A stretch of 64,000 nt of DNA, from assembly GCA_030848925.1 (NCBI GenBank), contig JANFFA010000001.1, positions 620,001-684,000 of the forward strand. Direction: 5' to 3'. Positions 1 through 8,697 of this stretch are shown piece after piece; position 1 is the first letter of the stretch, and each line of letters begins with the position of its first letter. Source of the DNA: Rhodalgimonas zhirmunskyi (GTDB lineage Bacteria > Pseudomonadota > Alphaproteobacteria > Rhodobacterales > Rhodobacteraceae). The notes beneath the pieces were generated by a model that saw only the letters and a program-made list of their open reading frames with translations, ran no database searches and was not told the origin of the DNA. The translations under genes and the position numbers were made by a program.

Positions 1-907
1 GGATCTCGGGGATATCGGGCGTTTCCACCACCCAGCCCGCAGCGCGAAACATCTCGGCGGCGCGTTCCAGATCGGCCACGATACGCGGATCCGTTTCGAT
101 CCCGCCGGGATGCGTCACCAGCGCGACGCGGCGATTGAAGCTCGGCCCCGTCAGCGGCATCGGCACGCTCCACGGATCGTCATGCGCATAACCCGCCATC
201 CCTTCGAGCCCAAGGCGCAGGTCATCGACCGTGCGCGCAAGCGGGCCGGATACGGCCATGATCTGTGGCCCGATGCCGCGATCCCCGCCCGAATGGTTGA
301 ACATCGGCACCCGCCCCGACGTGGGCCGCAACCCCTGCACACCACAGGCATAGGCCGGGTAGCGGATCGAACCGGCAATATCGGTGCCGTGCGCGATATG
401 GCCCAGCCCCGCCGCCGTCGCCGCCCCTGCCCCGCCCGACGACCCGCCGGGCGTCAGACCCGCATTATGCGGGTTCAGCGTATCGCCATGCATCTTGTTC
501 GTCGTGAACCAGCGATAGGAAAAGGCAGGCGCGTTGGTGCGCCCGACCACGATCGCATCCTTGGCCCGCAGATTGCGCAGGAACGGGCTGTCCTGCGTCG
601 CAATCAGGTCCTTGGTCAGCCGCGTGCCGTTGGTCGACGCATATCCCGTCTGATCCGCGATCACCTTGATCGTCACCGGCACACCGGCCAGCGGCCCCAC
701 CGGATCGCCCGCTGCGATCCGCGCATCCAGCCGCTCGGCCTCTTGCATCGCCTCTTCGGCACAATCCTGCACGATGGCGTTGATCGCCGGGTTGACCCGC
801 GCCACGCGGTCCAGCGTCTGGCGCGTGGCGTCGGCGGCGCGCATCTCGCCGCTGCGGATACGGCGGGCAAGTTCGCGGGCAGAAAGGGTGTTGGGATCAG
901 TGCTCAT
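1..907 (-). CDS. Amidase (amidase-signature family), C-terminus off the window
   Basis: Partial gene on the minus strand, ATG at 907, running off the left edge after about 302 codons. The translation carries the amidase-signature glycine/serine-rich stretch GGSSGG near residue 150, preceded by an N-terminal segment ending in VTIKV, whose lysine fits the first residue of the Ser-cis-Ser-Lys triad. These enzymes hydrolyse a carboxamide to acid and ammonia; the substrate cannot be read from the sequence. No signal peptide, so cytoplasmic. It follows the hydroxyacid dehydrogenase by 25 bp and looks like the last visible gene of the transporter operon, which suggests it acts on the imported compound or a breakdown product. 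Family assignment is firm, specificity unknown. Confidence 0.85.
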   Translation of the reverse strand, partial: MSTDPNTLSARELARRIRSGEMRAADATRQTLDRVARVNPAINAIVQDCAEEAMQEAERLDARIAAGDPVGPLAGVPVTIKVIADQTGYASTNGTRLTKDLIATQDSPFLRNLRAKDAIVVGRTNAPAFSYRWFTTNKMHGDTLNPHNAGLTPGGSSGGAGAATAAGLGHIAHGTDIAGSIRYPAYACGVQGLRPTSGRVPMFNHSGGDRGIGPQIMAVSGPLARTVDDLRLGLEGMAGYAHDDPWSVPMPLTGPSFNRRVALVTHPGGIETDPRIVADLERAAEMFRAAGWVVETPDIPEI

Positions 908-932
908 GTCAGTCTTGGCCTCTGCTGGTGGG

Positions 933-1832
933 TCAGGCCGCCAGATGCTGCAACAACATCTCGCGGATCGAAAGGACAACGGCCTGCGGTTCGGGAATGC
1001 AGGCCACATGCGGGGTCACGAAAACCTTTGGATGGGTCCAAAGCGGATGCCCCGGCGGCAGCGGTTCGGTTTCAAACACATCCAGCGACGCGCCCGAAAG
1101 CTGGCCCCGATCAAGCGCCGCGGTCATCGCCGCCTCGTCCACCTGCCCGCCGCGCCCCAGATGGATCAGCGCCGCGCCTTCCGGCAGCTTCGCGAGCATT
1201 TCTTCATCGATCAGGCCCTGCGTCGTCGGCGTCAGCGGCAGCACGTTGATCAGGATATCGCTCTGTGCAAGGAACGCATCCAGATCGTCCTCGGTGTAAT
1301 GCGTCACCCCCGGCTCAACGGGCGTGGGCATCCGGCGCGAATACCCGGCCACCGGATATCCCAGCGCCACCAGCCCCCGCGCCACGGCCCGGCCCATATG
1401 GCCAAAGCCCATAACGCCGATCCGGCGCGCCTGTGGCGAAAGGCCCGTGATACTGCGCGCCCAATGGCCCGTTTTGCGGTTCTCAAGGTATTGGCCCATG
1501 TTGCGATGGTGCCAAAGCACGTGAAACGCCGCGAACCCGGCCATTTGAATGGCTTGATCCGGGTCTTCGACGCGATACACCGGCAGGCCCTCGGGCAGTG
1601 ACGGACAATCAAGGATCGCATCTGTCCCCGCCCCGATCGAATAGACCGCGCGCAGGTTGGGATAAGGCACGAAAGCATCCGGCGCGGGCGCGAAGGTGAT
1701 CATGTAGCTCACCTCTTCTGGCCGGTCGATCTCTTCCGGTCGACGCAGGTCAAGTTCGGGCGCGAGCCGCTCGAAATAAGGGCCAAGATGCCCCGGTAGC
1801 TCGATCCTATCGCAACAGGCAACGCCGATCAT
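933..1832 (-). CDS. D-2-hydroxyacid dehydrogenase (glyoxylate/hydroxypyruvate reductase A type)
   Basis: 299-residue NAD(P)-dependent reductase of 2-keto acids to D-2-hydroxy acids, or the reverse. A Rossmann motif GFGHMG lies at residues 142-147; the catalytic Arg (GRGGQVDE, R227), Glu (in EPLP, E256) and His (TPHVA, H275) are all present. Closest in style to GhrA-type enzymes, which lack the long N-terminal domain of SerA. I place the start at the ATG at 1832, which overlaps the upstream ATPase gene's stop as ATGA, rather than a start nine codons further upstream; such coupling suggests translational linkage. Its place in the operon implies it processes a 2-oxo or 2-hydroxy acid released from the imported substrate. 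Exact substrate is open. Confidence 0.87.
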   Translation of the reverse strand: MIGVACCDRIELPGHLGPYFERLAPELDLRRPEEIDRPEEVSYMITFAPAPDAFVPYPNLRAVYSIGAGTDAILDCPSLPEGLPVYRVEDPDQAIQMAGFAAFHVLWHHRNMGQYLENRKTGHWARSITGLSPQARRIGVMGFGHMGRAVARGLVALGYPVAGYSRRMPTPVEPGVTHYTEDDLDAFLAQSDILINVLPLTPTTQGLIDEEMLAKLPEGAALIHLGRGGQVDEAAMTAALDRGQLSGASLDVFETEPLPPGHPLWTHPKVFVTPHVACIPEPQAVVLSIREMLLQHLAA

Positions 1833-3448
1833 GCCGGTTCGACCTGTACCTGATCCCAATCCGCGCCCGGCACCGCGGCCAGCAACTGGCGCGTATACTC
1901 CTGCTTGGGCGCGAGGAAGATTTCATGCACCGTGCCGATCTCGACAAGTTTGCCCTTCTGCATCACCGCGATCCGGTCGCACAGTTGGGCCGCCACCCGC
2001 AAATCGTGGGTGATGAACAGGATCGACAGCGACAGCTTTTCGCGCAACTCGCGCAACAGGTCCAGAACCTGCGCCTGAATCGACACGTCCAGCGCCGAAA
2101 CCGCCTCGTCCGCGATGATCAGGTCCGGTTCCATCGCGAGCGCGCGGGCAATGCCGATACGCTGCCTCTGCCCGCCCGAAAACTCGTGCGGATAGCGCTG
2201 CGCCGCATCTGCGCCCAGCCCGACGATTTCCAGCAACTCGCGCGCCTTGGCCTGTGCCTGCGCCTTGGGCACACCACGGGTGATCGGCCCATCCGTCAGC
2301 GCCCGCATGATCCGCTGGCGCGGATTGAGCGAGGCATAGGGATCCTGAAACACCATCTGCACCTTATTGCGCTGGCGGCGAAGTTCTTCCTCCGACAGCG
2401 CGGCCAGATCGGTCCCGCCGACAAGAACCTGTCCGCCATCGGGCGTGACCAGCCGCACCGCCGTGCGCCCCAGCGTGGACTTGCCCGACCCGGATTCCCC
2501 GACAAGGCCCAGCACCTCGCCACTGGCCACGGTCAGTGATACATCATCCACCGCGCGCACCTCGCGCACCGGCTTGAACAGCCCGCCCCCGGTGCGGAAC
2601 ACCTTGCGCAGGTTCTTGATTTCCAGCGCCGGAACCTCGCTCAATACGCGCGCCTTGGGCAGTTTCCCGGTCGGGATCGCATCCAGCAGGCGGCGGGTAT
2701 AGTCATGCTGCGGATTTTCCAGCACGTCGACCGCCTTGCCGCGTTCCACCACCTTGCCCTCGCGCATCACGATCACCTGATCGGCAATCTCGGCCACCAC
2801 GCCGAAATCATGGGTGATGAACATCACCGCCATGCCGTGCTTTTCGCGCAGGTCGAGGATCAGTTTCAAAATCTGCGCCTGCGTCGTCACGTCAAGCGCG
2901 GTCGTCGGTTCATCCGCGATCAGAAGCTTCGGCTCGAGCGCCAGCGCCATCGCGATCATCGCCCGCTGCCGCTGCCCCCCCGAAAGCTGGAACGGATAGG
3001 CGCGAATGATCTTCTCGGGGTCCGGCAGGCCCACTTCGCGGATCAGGTCCAGCGATCGCGCGCGCCGCTCGGCTTGGGTAAAGCGGTCATGCGCGGCGAA
3101 CACCTCGGAAATCTGCTCACCGATGCGCATCAACGGGTTCAGCGCCGTCATCGGCTCCTGAAAGATCATCGCCGTGCTGGCCCCGCGCAGCGCCTGTTTT
3201 TCGGCTTCGGGCAGGCGCAGCACATCGCGCCCCTCGAACATCGCGCGCCCCGCCTTGACCGTCACACCGGGCGGCAAAAGCCCCATCAGCGCGTTCGCGG
3301 TCATGGATTTCCCCGACCCGGATTCCCCCACCACGCACAGGATCTCTCCCTTTTCGATGGCAAGGCTCACATCCTCGACCGCGAAGGGCCGGTCGGCGCC
3401 TTCCGGCAGGCCGATGGTCAGGTGCTCTACTGTCAGGGTCGTGCTCAT
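1829..3448 (-). CDS. Dipeptide-type ABC transporter ATPase, two nucleotide-binding domains fused
   Basis: 539 residues holding two complete ABC ATPase domains in one chain. Domain 1: Walker A GESGSGKS at 41-48, LSGGQ at 155-159, Walker B LLIADE at 175-180. Domain 2: Walker A at 317-324, FSGGQ at 423-427, Walker B LIIADE at 443-448. Each domain has the C-terminal extension typical of the oligopeptide/nickel family, so this is a DppD-DppF (GsiA-like) fusion that powers the two permeases encoded just upstream. Overlaps the preceding permease gene by 4 bp and the following dehydrogenase by 4 bp, consistent with one mRNA. All catalytic motifs look intact. Substrate cannot be inferred from the ATPase. 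Confidence 0.93.
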   Translation of the reverse strand: MSTTLTVEHLTIGLPEGADRPFAVEDVSLAIEKGEILCVVGESGSGKSMTANALMGLLPPGVTVKAGRAMFEGRDVLRLPEAEKQALRGASTAMIFQEPMTALNPLMRIGEQISEVFAAHDRFTQAERRARSLDLIREVGLPDPEKIIRAYPFQLSGGQRQRAMIAMALALEPKLLIADEPTTALDVTTQAQILKLILDLREKHGMAVMFITHDFGVVAEIADQVIVMREGKVVERGKAVDVLENPQHDYTRRLLDAIPTGKLPKARVLSEVPALEIKNLRKVFRTGGGLFKPVREVRAVDDVSLTVASGEVLGLVGESGSGKSTLGRTAVRLVTPDGGQVLVGGTDLAALSEEELRRQRNKVQMVFQDPYASLNPRQRIMRALTDGPITRGVPKAQAQAKARELLEIVGLGADAAQRYPHEFSGGQRQRIGIARALAMEPDLIIADEAVSALDVSIQAQVLDLLRELREKLSLSILFITHDLRVAAQLCDRIAVMQKGKLVEIGTVHEIFLAPKQEYTRQLLAAVPGADWDQVQVEPA

Positions 3449-4278
3449 GCCTTGCCCTTTCGCGAAAGATGCGGGTTAAAGGCGTCGTTCAGCCCCTCCC
3501 CAATCAGGTTCAACGCCAAAACGGTGATGACGATCGCAATGCCGGGGAAAAAGCTCAACCACCAGCTGGTCCGGATAACGGTGCGCGCCGCCCCGATCAT
3601 GTAGCCCCACGACATTGCGTTGGGATCGCCCAGCCCAAGGAACGAGAGCGAGCTTTCCAACAGGATTGCGGTCGCCACCATCAGCGAGGCCATGACGATA
3701 ATCGGCGACACCGTGTTGGGCAGCACCTGCTGGATCAGGATACGTGGCTTCGAAAGCCCCGCCAGCCGCGCCGCATCGACGAATTCGCGCGTGCGCACCG
3801 ACATGACCTCGGCCCGCACCAGCCGCGCCACGGGGGGCCAGCTGACGATCGCGATGGCCAGCGTGATCGACGCCAGCGTCGGCTCGAAAATCGCGACCAG
3901 AACGATGGCGAGGGCAAAGTTGGGGATGGTCTGGAAGAACTCGGTAAAGCGCATCGCGCCTTCATCCACGTAGCCGCCATAGAACCCCGCCAGCGCCCCC
4001 AGCGGCACGCCGATCAGCAGCGCCACGAGCGTCGACACCAGCCCGACCAGCAGCGAAACCCGCGCGCCATAGGCCAGTTGCGCGGCCACGTTGCGCCCCA
4101 GCGTATCGGTGCCAAGCGGAAGGCCATCCACGCTGAACGGCGCAAGGAACGGACGCTGCACCATTTGCCAAGGGCCACCGGGATACAGCAGCGGGGCGAT
4201 GAGGGCGATCACGATCACGGTCGCCAGCAGGGCCACACCGATCATGGCGCCGATATTGCTTCGAAAACGTTTCCACAT
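3445..4278 (-). CDS. ABC transporter permease, DppC-like
   Basis: 277 residues, a binding-protein-dependent inner-membrane permease. An N-terminal transmembrane helix is followed by the DppC-type periplasmic segment and about five more helices; the cytoplasmic EAA loop that contacts the ATPase lies around residues 170-200 (EFVDAARLAGLSKPRI). Length is typical for DppC/OppC. Overlaps the ATPase gene by 4 bp and sits 1 bp after the DppB-like gene, so the importer is translated as a block. Pairs with the 4280-5257 product to form the channel. Confidence 0.92.
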   Translation of the reverse strand: MWKRFRSNIGAMIGVALLATVIVIALIAPLLYPGGPWQMVQRPFLAPFSVDGLPLGTDTLGRNVAAQLAYGARVSLLVGLVSTLVALLIGVPLGALAGFYGGYVDEGAMRFTEFFQTIPNFALAIVLVAIFEPTLASITLAIAIVSWPPVARLVRAEVMSVRTREFVDAARLAGLSKPRILIQQVLPNTVSPIIVMASLMVATAILLESSLSFLGLGDPNAMSWGYMIGAARTVIRTSWWLSFFPGIAIVITVLALNLIGEGLNDAFNPHLSRKGKA

Positions 4279-4279
4279 G

Positions 4280-5257
4280 TCAGGCGCGCGCTCCTATGCG
4301 GGGATCGACAATTCGATAAACGATGTCGGTCGCGATATTGAAAAGGATCACCATTGCGGCAGAGACGAGGAACACACCCAGAATGGTGTTGTAGTCGCGC
4401 GCCGCAAGGCTTTCGAACATCAGCCGCCCGATCCCGGGCCAGGCGAACACGGTTTCGGTCAGCACCGCTCCGCCCACCAACTGCCCCGCTTGCAGACCGG
4501 CCAGCGTCACCACCGGCAGGATCGCATTGCGAAGGATGTGGCGGCGGCGGATTTCGCGCGGCGACAGGCCCTTGGCCTTGGCCGTCTTGACGAAATCAAG
4601 CTGCGCCACCTCAAGCATCGAGGCCCGCGTCATCCGCATGTAAACGGCCATGAAGAACAGCCCCAGCGTCAGCGCCGGAAGCACGAGGTGCTGGCCGATA
4701 TCAAGCATCCGGGCAAACCCGGTATAACCCGCGCCGACTGTCTCATAGCCAAATCCGGGCAACCAGCCCAACCAGACCGAGAACACCAGCACCGCCATCA
4801 GCGCCAGCCAGTAGAGCGGCGTCGCGTAAAACAGCAGCGCCAGCGTGGTCAGCACCGTATCCGATGGCTTGCCCACCCGGGCCGAGGCCGACGCGCCAAG
4901 CGCGATCCCCAAGATCAGCGAGATAAAGAACGCGGTCAGCGTCAGCAGCAAGGTCGCGGGCAACCGTTCGGCGATCAGCTGCGCCACCGGCGCGCCCTGC
5001 CGGAACGAATACCCCAGATCAAGCTGCACGATGCCGCCAACATATTTGCCAAGCTGCACGTAAAGCGGCTGGTCAAGGCCGAAGCGTTCGCGCAGCTGTT
5101 CGATCATCTGCTCGTCGGCTGCGCCCGCTTCCCCCGCCAGCACCACCGCCGGGTCGCCCGGCGCTGCATGCAGCAGGAAAAAGTTCAGGATCGCGATGGC
5201 CAGCAGCGTCAAGATCGCCTTGCCCGCCCGCGAAAGTATGGCAACGATAATGCTCAT
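4280..5257 (-). CDS. ABC transporter permease, DppB-like
   Basis: 325-residue inner-membrane permease with an N-terminal transmembrane segment, the DppB-type periplasmic region (residues about 30-95) and a cluster of five helices with the EAA loop (DFVKTAKAKGLSPREI) near residue 220. Length and layout fit DppB/OppB. The second half of the channel with the DppC-like protein; separated from the upstream binding-protein gene by about 140 bp containing a strong hairpin, which probably sets a lower expression level for the membrane parts than for the binding protein. Confidence 0.92.
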   Translation of the reverse strand: MSIIVAILSRAGKAILTLLAIAILNFFLLHAAPGDPAVVLAGEAGAADEQMIEQLRERFGLDQPLYVQLGKYVGGIVQLDLGYSFRQGAPVAQLIAERLPATLLLTLTAFFISLILGIALGASASARVGKPSDTVLTTLALLFYATPLYWLALMAVLVFSVWLGWLPGFGYETVGAGYTGFARMLDIGQHLVLPALTLGLFFMAVYMRMTRASMLEVAQLDFVKTAKAKGLSPREIRRRHILRNAILPVVTLAGLQAGQLVGGAVLTETVFAWPGIGRLMFESLAARDYNTILGVFLVSAAMVILFNIATDIVYRIVDPRIGARA

Positions 5258-5369
5258 GTGCCCCCGGAGTCGTCCGTGTTGAGTTCAGGTTTGAAAGTTG
5301 CGCGTCGTGTGTGCGGCCATGTCCGGCTGTCAGTTCTGGGCATCCCCACCCAGAGCGCGCGTCGGTGGC

Positions 5370-5392
5370 GGCGGGCCGGAAACCGGCCCGCC
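5370..5392 (-). promoter_or_regulatory. Strong stem-loop between binding-protein and permease genes
   Basis: Perfect 10-bp GC-rich stem (5370-5379 with 5383-5392, loop AAA) starting nine bases after the binding-protein stop codon on the minus strand. No run of T follows, so a simple terminator is less likely than a 3'-end stabiliser or partial attenuator. Such stem-loops commonly give binding-protein mRNA excess over permease mRNA in ABC operons; the role here is inferred from position. Confidence 0.6.
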
Positions 5393-5400
5393 CCGTCGTC

Positions 5401-6951
5401 TTACTTCTCGATCCAGGTGTTGCGCGGACCGTCGTTCACGCCGATCCCCGTCGTCACCAGGTCCTTGACATCGCAGCGATAGATCGTCGGGAAGGTCAGT
5501 TCCTGCATCCATGCCACCGGCACGTCGTCGACGATTTCCTTCTGGATTTCGGCATAGGCGGCGGCGCGCTCTTCCGGCGTCACCATAACGGCGGCAGCGG
5601 CCCATTTCTTGTCCAACTCGGGGTTTTCATAGCCCTCGACGTTGTTCCACGGGCTGCCCTTCTTGATGCGGTCCGCGGTGTAGTTCCGCGACACGCCCAA
5701 AGCCGGATCACCGTATTGATAGAGATAGGTGAAGGCCATGTCGTAATCCCACTGGGACGTCTTCTCGTTCCAGCCAGCCACGTCAGTGCTGTCGATTTCG
5801 ACGTTGATACCCACTTCCGAAAGGTTCTGACGCACCGCTTCGGCCCAACGCTGCCATGTCTCGCCATAGGGCAGCGGCAGGATGCGCACCGGTTCGCCAT
5901 CGTAGCCCATCTCGGCCAGCAGCGCCTTGGCCTTCTCCGGGTCGTGGTTATACATCGTCACGTCGTCGGAATAATAGTTCGTGCGCGACGACACCGGCCC
6001 GGTCGCAACCTTGCCGAACCCGTTCCAGACCACGTCCTTCATGAACTCGCGGTCCATCGCATACATGACCGCCTGCCGGAACTTCTGGTTCGAGGTCGGC
6101 CCTTCGCGGTTGTTCAGCCACATCCAAGCGTGCGGGGCAAAGAACTCCCAGCCCTTCTCGGTGACGCAAACGCCGTCCATCTTGGCCAGACGCGGAATGT
6201 CCCAGTTCTCGACCGACCCACCGGGCAGGACCGAAACTTCGCCGGTCTCGAACGCCACGGCGCGCGCGGCGGCATCCGGGATCACCCGGTAATAGACTTC
6301 GTCAAGATAGGGCAGACCATCAACGTAATAGTCCTCGTTCTTCACAAGGTGGATATGGCTGCCCTTCACCCATTCGTCGAACTTGAACGGGCCGGTGCCG
6401 ATCGGCTTGGCATTGGCCGGGTTGTTGGCGAAATCGGTGCCTTCATAGATATGCTTGGGCATGATCGGCATGGTGCCGGTTTCGAACGCGTTGATGAACG
6501 GGCCGAACGGCTGTTTCAGCTGGAACACCACGGTCAGCGGATCGGGCGCGGTGATGCTTTCCACATGCGCCAGCGACGCACGCAAACGGGCATGGGTTTC
6601 ACGCAGGAACACATCGGCCGAGAACACCACGTCATCCGCGCTGAACGCTTCGCCGTCGTGCCACTTCACGCCCTCTTGCAGCTTGAACGTATAGGTCAGG
6701 CCGTCGTCCGAAATTTCCCAGCTTTTGGCCAGCCCCGGCATCGGTTTCAGGTCGGTGTCATAGCGCAGCAGGCTTTCATAGATGTCACCGGCCACAAGCT
6801 GCGTCGGACCATTCTGCACAAGGCCAAGAACAAGCCCCGGCGGCTCGGGCTGCACTACGATATCAAGACGCCCGCCCGCCTGTTGCGCGGCCAGCGGCGC
6901 CGCCAGCGCAGCGGCGATGAGGAAAGTTGTCGCTTTAAGATAGTTTTTCAT
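5401..6951 (-). CDS. ABC transporter periplasmic substrate-binding protein (family 5)
   Basis: 516 residues from ATG at 6951, chosen because an AGGGAAA ribosome site precedes it and it opens with a clean Sec signal peptide (MKNYLKATTF then a hydrophobic stretch ending near LAAQQA); an in-frame start 74 codons earlier is unlikely. The body is a solute-binding family 5 protein (DppA/OppA-like): a YESLLRYD segment, then EGVKWHDGEAFSADD and the FDEW-type segment. Delivers its ligand to the DppBC-like permeases. Family 5 proteins bind peptides, opines, glutathione, acylated or sugar compounds, so the ligand is not defined. The neighbouring deacetylase and aminotransferase genes hint at an N-acylated amino compound. 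Confidence 0.93.
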   Translation of the reverse strand: MKNYLKATTFLIAAALAAPLAAQQAGGRLDIVVQPEPPGLVLGLVQNGPTQLVAGDIYESLLRYDTDLKPMPGLAKSWEISDDGLTYTFKLQEGVKWHDGEAFSADDVVFSADVFLRETHARLRASLAHVESITAPDPLTVVFQLKQPFGPFINAFETGTMPIMPKHIYEGTDFANNPANAKPIGTGPFKFDEWVKGSHIHLVKNEDYYVDGLPYLDEVYYRVIPDAAARAVAFETGEVSVLPGGSVENWDIPRLAKMDGVCVTEKGWEFFAPHAWMWLNNREGPTSNQKFRQAVMYAMDREFMKDVVWNGFGKVATGPVSSRTNYYSDDVTMYNHDPEKAKALLAEMGYDGEPVRILPLPYGETWQRWAEAVRQNLSEVGINVEIDSTDVAGWNEKTSQWDYDMAFTYLYQYGDPALGVSRNYTADRIKKGSPWNNVEGYENPELDKKWAAAAVMVTPEERAAAYAEIQKEIVDDVPVAWMQELTFPTIYRCDVKDLVTTGIGVNDGPRNTWIEK

Positions 6952-7039
6952 CGGTTTCCCTGTTGGTTTGTTGGTTCGGTGTCTGGCTTTCGCCATTTTT
7001 GTTGGTCCGGCGCCGGCTTTCACGGCACCGGGCGGGGGG

Positions 7040-7834
7040 CTATCCGCGATAGCCCGGTGCACAGGCATCAAGCCTGCGCAATTCTGCGGCCCACTCCGGA
7101 TCGGGTTTGCCGCCGATTTCAAAGGAATCATACGCTTTCTGGTATTGGCTGGCGGTATGCTCGGCCACGTCATGCGGAAGCACCACCGGCGTCAGCCCCA
7201 TCCCCAGCGCCGCCACCTGCGCCTTGCACGAGCGTTCAAGATTGATCGCCAGCTTCACCGCCTCGGCGACCGAGCGGCCCAGCAACAGTGTGCCGTGATT
7301 GCGCAGCAGCATCACCTGCTTTGTGCCAAGATCGGCCACGATCCGCTCGCGCTCTTCAAGGTTCAGCGCGATCCCCTCGTAGTCGTGGAACGCGATCCGG
7401 TCATAGAACTGCGCCGACCATTGGTTCAGCGGCAACAGCCCCTCCTTGATCGAAGAAATCGCAACCCCGGCCACCGTATGGGTATGCAGCACGCAGGCCG
7501 CGTCATGGCGCGCCATATGCACCGCCGAATGGATGGTGAACCCCGCCGCATTCACACCCGCGCCGTAAGGGTCGTCAATCACCGCGCCGGTTTCGTCAAT
7601 CGTCACAAGGTTCGCCGCGGTCACCTCGTCAAAGCGCAAACCAAAGGGATTGAGCAGGAAGCGCTTTTCGCCCCCCGGCCCATCAGGAAGCCGCGCCGAA
7701 ATATGGGTATAGATACCGTCATCCATCCCTTCGAGCGCGATCAGCTGGTAAGCGGCGGCAAGGTCGCGGCGGATCTCAGATACCGCCTCGCCGACGTCTT
7801 GCGCCACAGTTTCCCCGCTGGCTCCATCATGCAT
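7040..7834 (-). CDS. Class II aldolase/adducin family protein
   Basis: 264 residues, ATG at 7834 with GGGAGCG upstream. The class II aldolase fold is shown by the ARLPDGPGGEKRFLLNPFG region, the metal-binding HTH motif (VLHTHTVAG near residues 115-123) and a later RNHGTLLLG histidine. Members are zinc-dependent aldolases, epimerases or dehydratases, or adducin-like proteins without a known reaction; this one resembles the roseobacter proteins annotated only to family level. First gene of the leftward transcript and directly behind the divergent GntR gene, so probably regulated by it. The substrate is unknown. Confidence 0.87.
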   Translation of the reverse strand: MHDGASGETVAQDVGEAVSEIRRDLAAAYQLIALEGMDDGIYTHISARLPDGPGGEKRFLLNPFGLRFDEVTAANLVTIDETGAVIDDPYGAGVNAAGFTIHSAVHMARHDAACVLHTHTVAGVAISSIKEGLLPLNQWSAQFYDRIAFHDYEGIALNLEERERIVADLGTKQVMLLRNHGTLLLGRSVAEAVKLAINLERSCKAQVAALGMGLTPVVLPHDVAEHTASQYQKAYDSFEIGGKPDPEWAAELRRLDACAPGYRG

Positions 7835-7917
7835 GTCGGTCGCTCCCTTGCTTAGCCTGCCGGTTTTTCCGGCGTGTTGGACAAAGGCTGCGGCATGTTG
7901 GAACTATGGTCAAGTAA

Positions 7918-7929
7918 ATTGTCGACAAT
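7918..7929. promoter_or_regulatory. Candidate GntR operator, perfect palindrome ATTGTCGACAAT
   Basis: Twelve-base perfect palindrome of the TTGT-N2-ACAA type favoured by FCD-class GntR regulators, located midway in the gap between the divergent aldolase and GntR genes. Seen directly in the sequence; the assignment as operator is inferred from position and family. Confidence 0.65.
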
Positions 7930-7992
7930 CGTCAAAATGCTGACTAGCCTGCCTAAATCAAAATCGTTTTTCAGTAATCCGTGCGGCCCGTC

Positions 7993-8697
7993 ATGAATGA
8001 AACTCCCTCCTCCCCCGGCTTCCAGCCCCTCGATCGCGAAGGGCTGGTGCAAACCGTGGCCAAGATGCTCAGCAAGGCCATCGTCACCGGGCAGCTTGCG
8101 CCGGGCGCGCGGCTCTCCGAATCGGTGGTGGCGCGGGAACTCGGCGTCAGCCGCGCCCCGGTGCGCGAAGCCGCCCGCCTGTTGGAAAGTTCGGGCCTTG
8201 TCACCTACGAGCCCAATCGCGGATTTTTCGTGCGTCAGGTTTCGGCCAAGGCGATCGCGGACCTCTACGAGTTTCGCATCGTAATCGAACTTGCCGCCGT
8301 CAAACGCCTGATCCGCACGTGGAACGATGACATTCACGCCGCATTGTCGGCGCAACTGGCCGAAATCAACCGGGTCGCAACCGATGACTTCGACATGCTG
8401 ACCCAGGTCGAGGCCGACCTTCAGTTTCACCGCCTGCTCTGCTCGGGCAGCGGCAATCCGAAATTCCTTACCGTGTTCGACCAGATCGCCACTGAAACCG
8501 AGTTTTCCATCATGGTGATCGGCCGCCTCTACGATGACCCCGACAGGCTCGCCAAGACCCACGAACCCGTTCTCGAGGCGCTGTGCTCAGGCGACGAAAC
8601 GCAGGCGGTCGATGCGATGCAATATCACATCGGCGAGGCGCAACGCCTTGTCACCGAACAATTCCGCATCCTCGAAGAAGGCAAGACCCCGCAATGA
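7993..8697 (+). CDS. GntR-family regulator, FCD (FadR-like) subfamily
   Basis: 234 residues from ATG 7993 (a GTG at 7981 is possible; neither has a clear ribosome site). The N-terminal winged helix-turn-helix spans about residues 10-75 (PGARLSESVVARELGVSRAPVREA is the recognition region) and the rest is an all-helical FCD ligand-binding domain, with metal-site residues such as the D-x-x-FH in EADLQFHRLL. Such proteins usually repress a catabolic operon until a carboxylic acid ligand binds. It heads the rightward operon, overlaps the deacetylase gene by ATGA, and lies next to the palindrome at 7918-7929; it probably controls both directions. Confidence 0.93.
   Translation: MNETPSSPGFQPLDREGLVQTVAKMLSKAIVTGQLAPGARLSESVVARELGVSRAPVREAARLLESSGLVTYEPNRGFFVRQVSAKAIADLYEFRIVIELAAVKRLIRTWNDDIHAALSAQLAEINRVATDDFDMLTQVEADLQFHRLLCSGSGNPKFLTVFDQIATETEFSIMVIGRLYDDPDRLAKTHEPVLEALCSGDETQAVDAMQYHIGEAQRLVTEQFRILEEGKTPQ

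Noticed and set aside
5311-7245. 644-codon frame opposite the binding protein
   Set aside because: His/Arg-rich antisense artefact; the leftward binding protein has signal peptide and family motifs.
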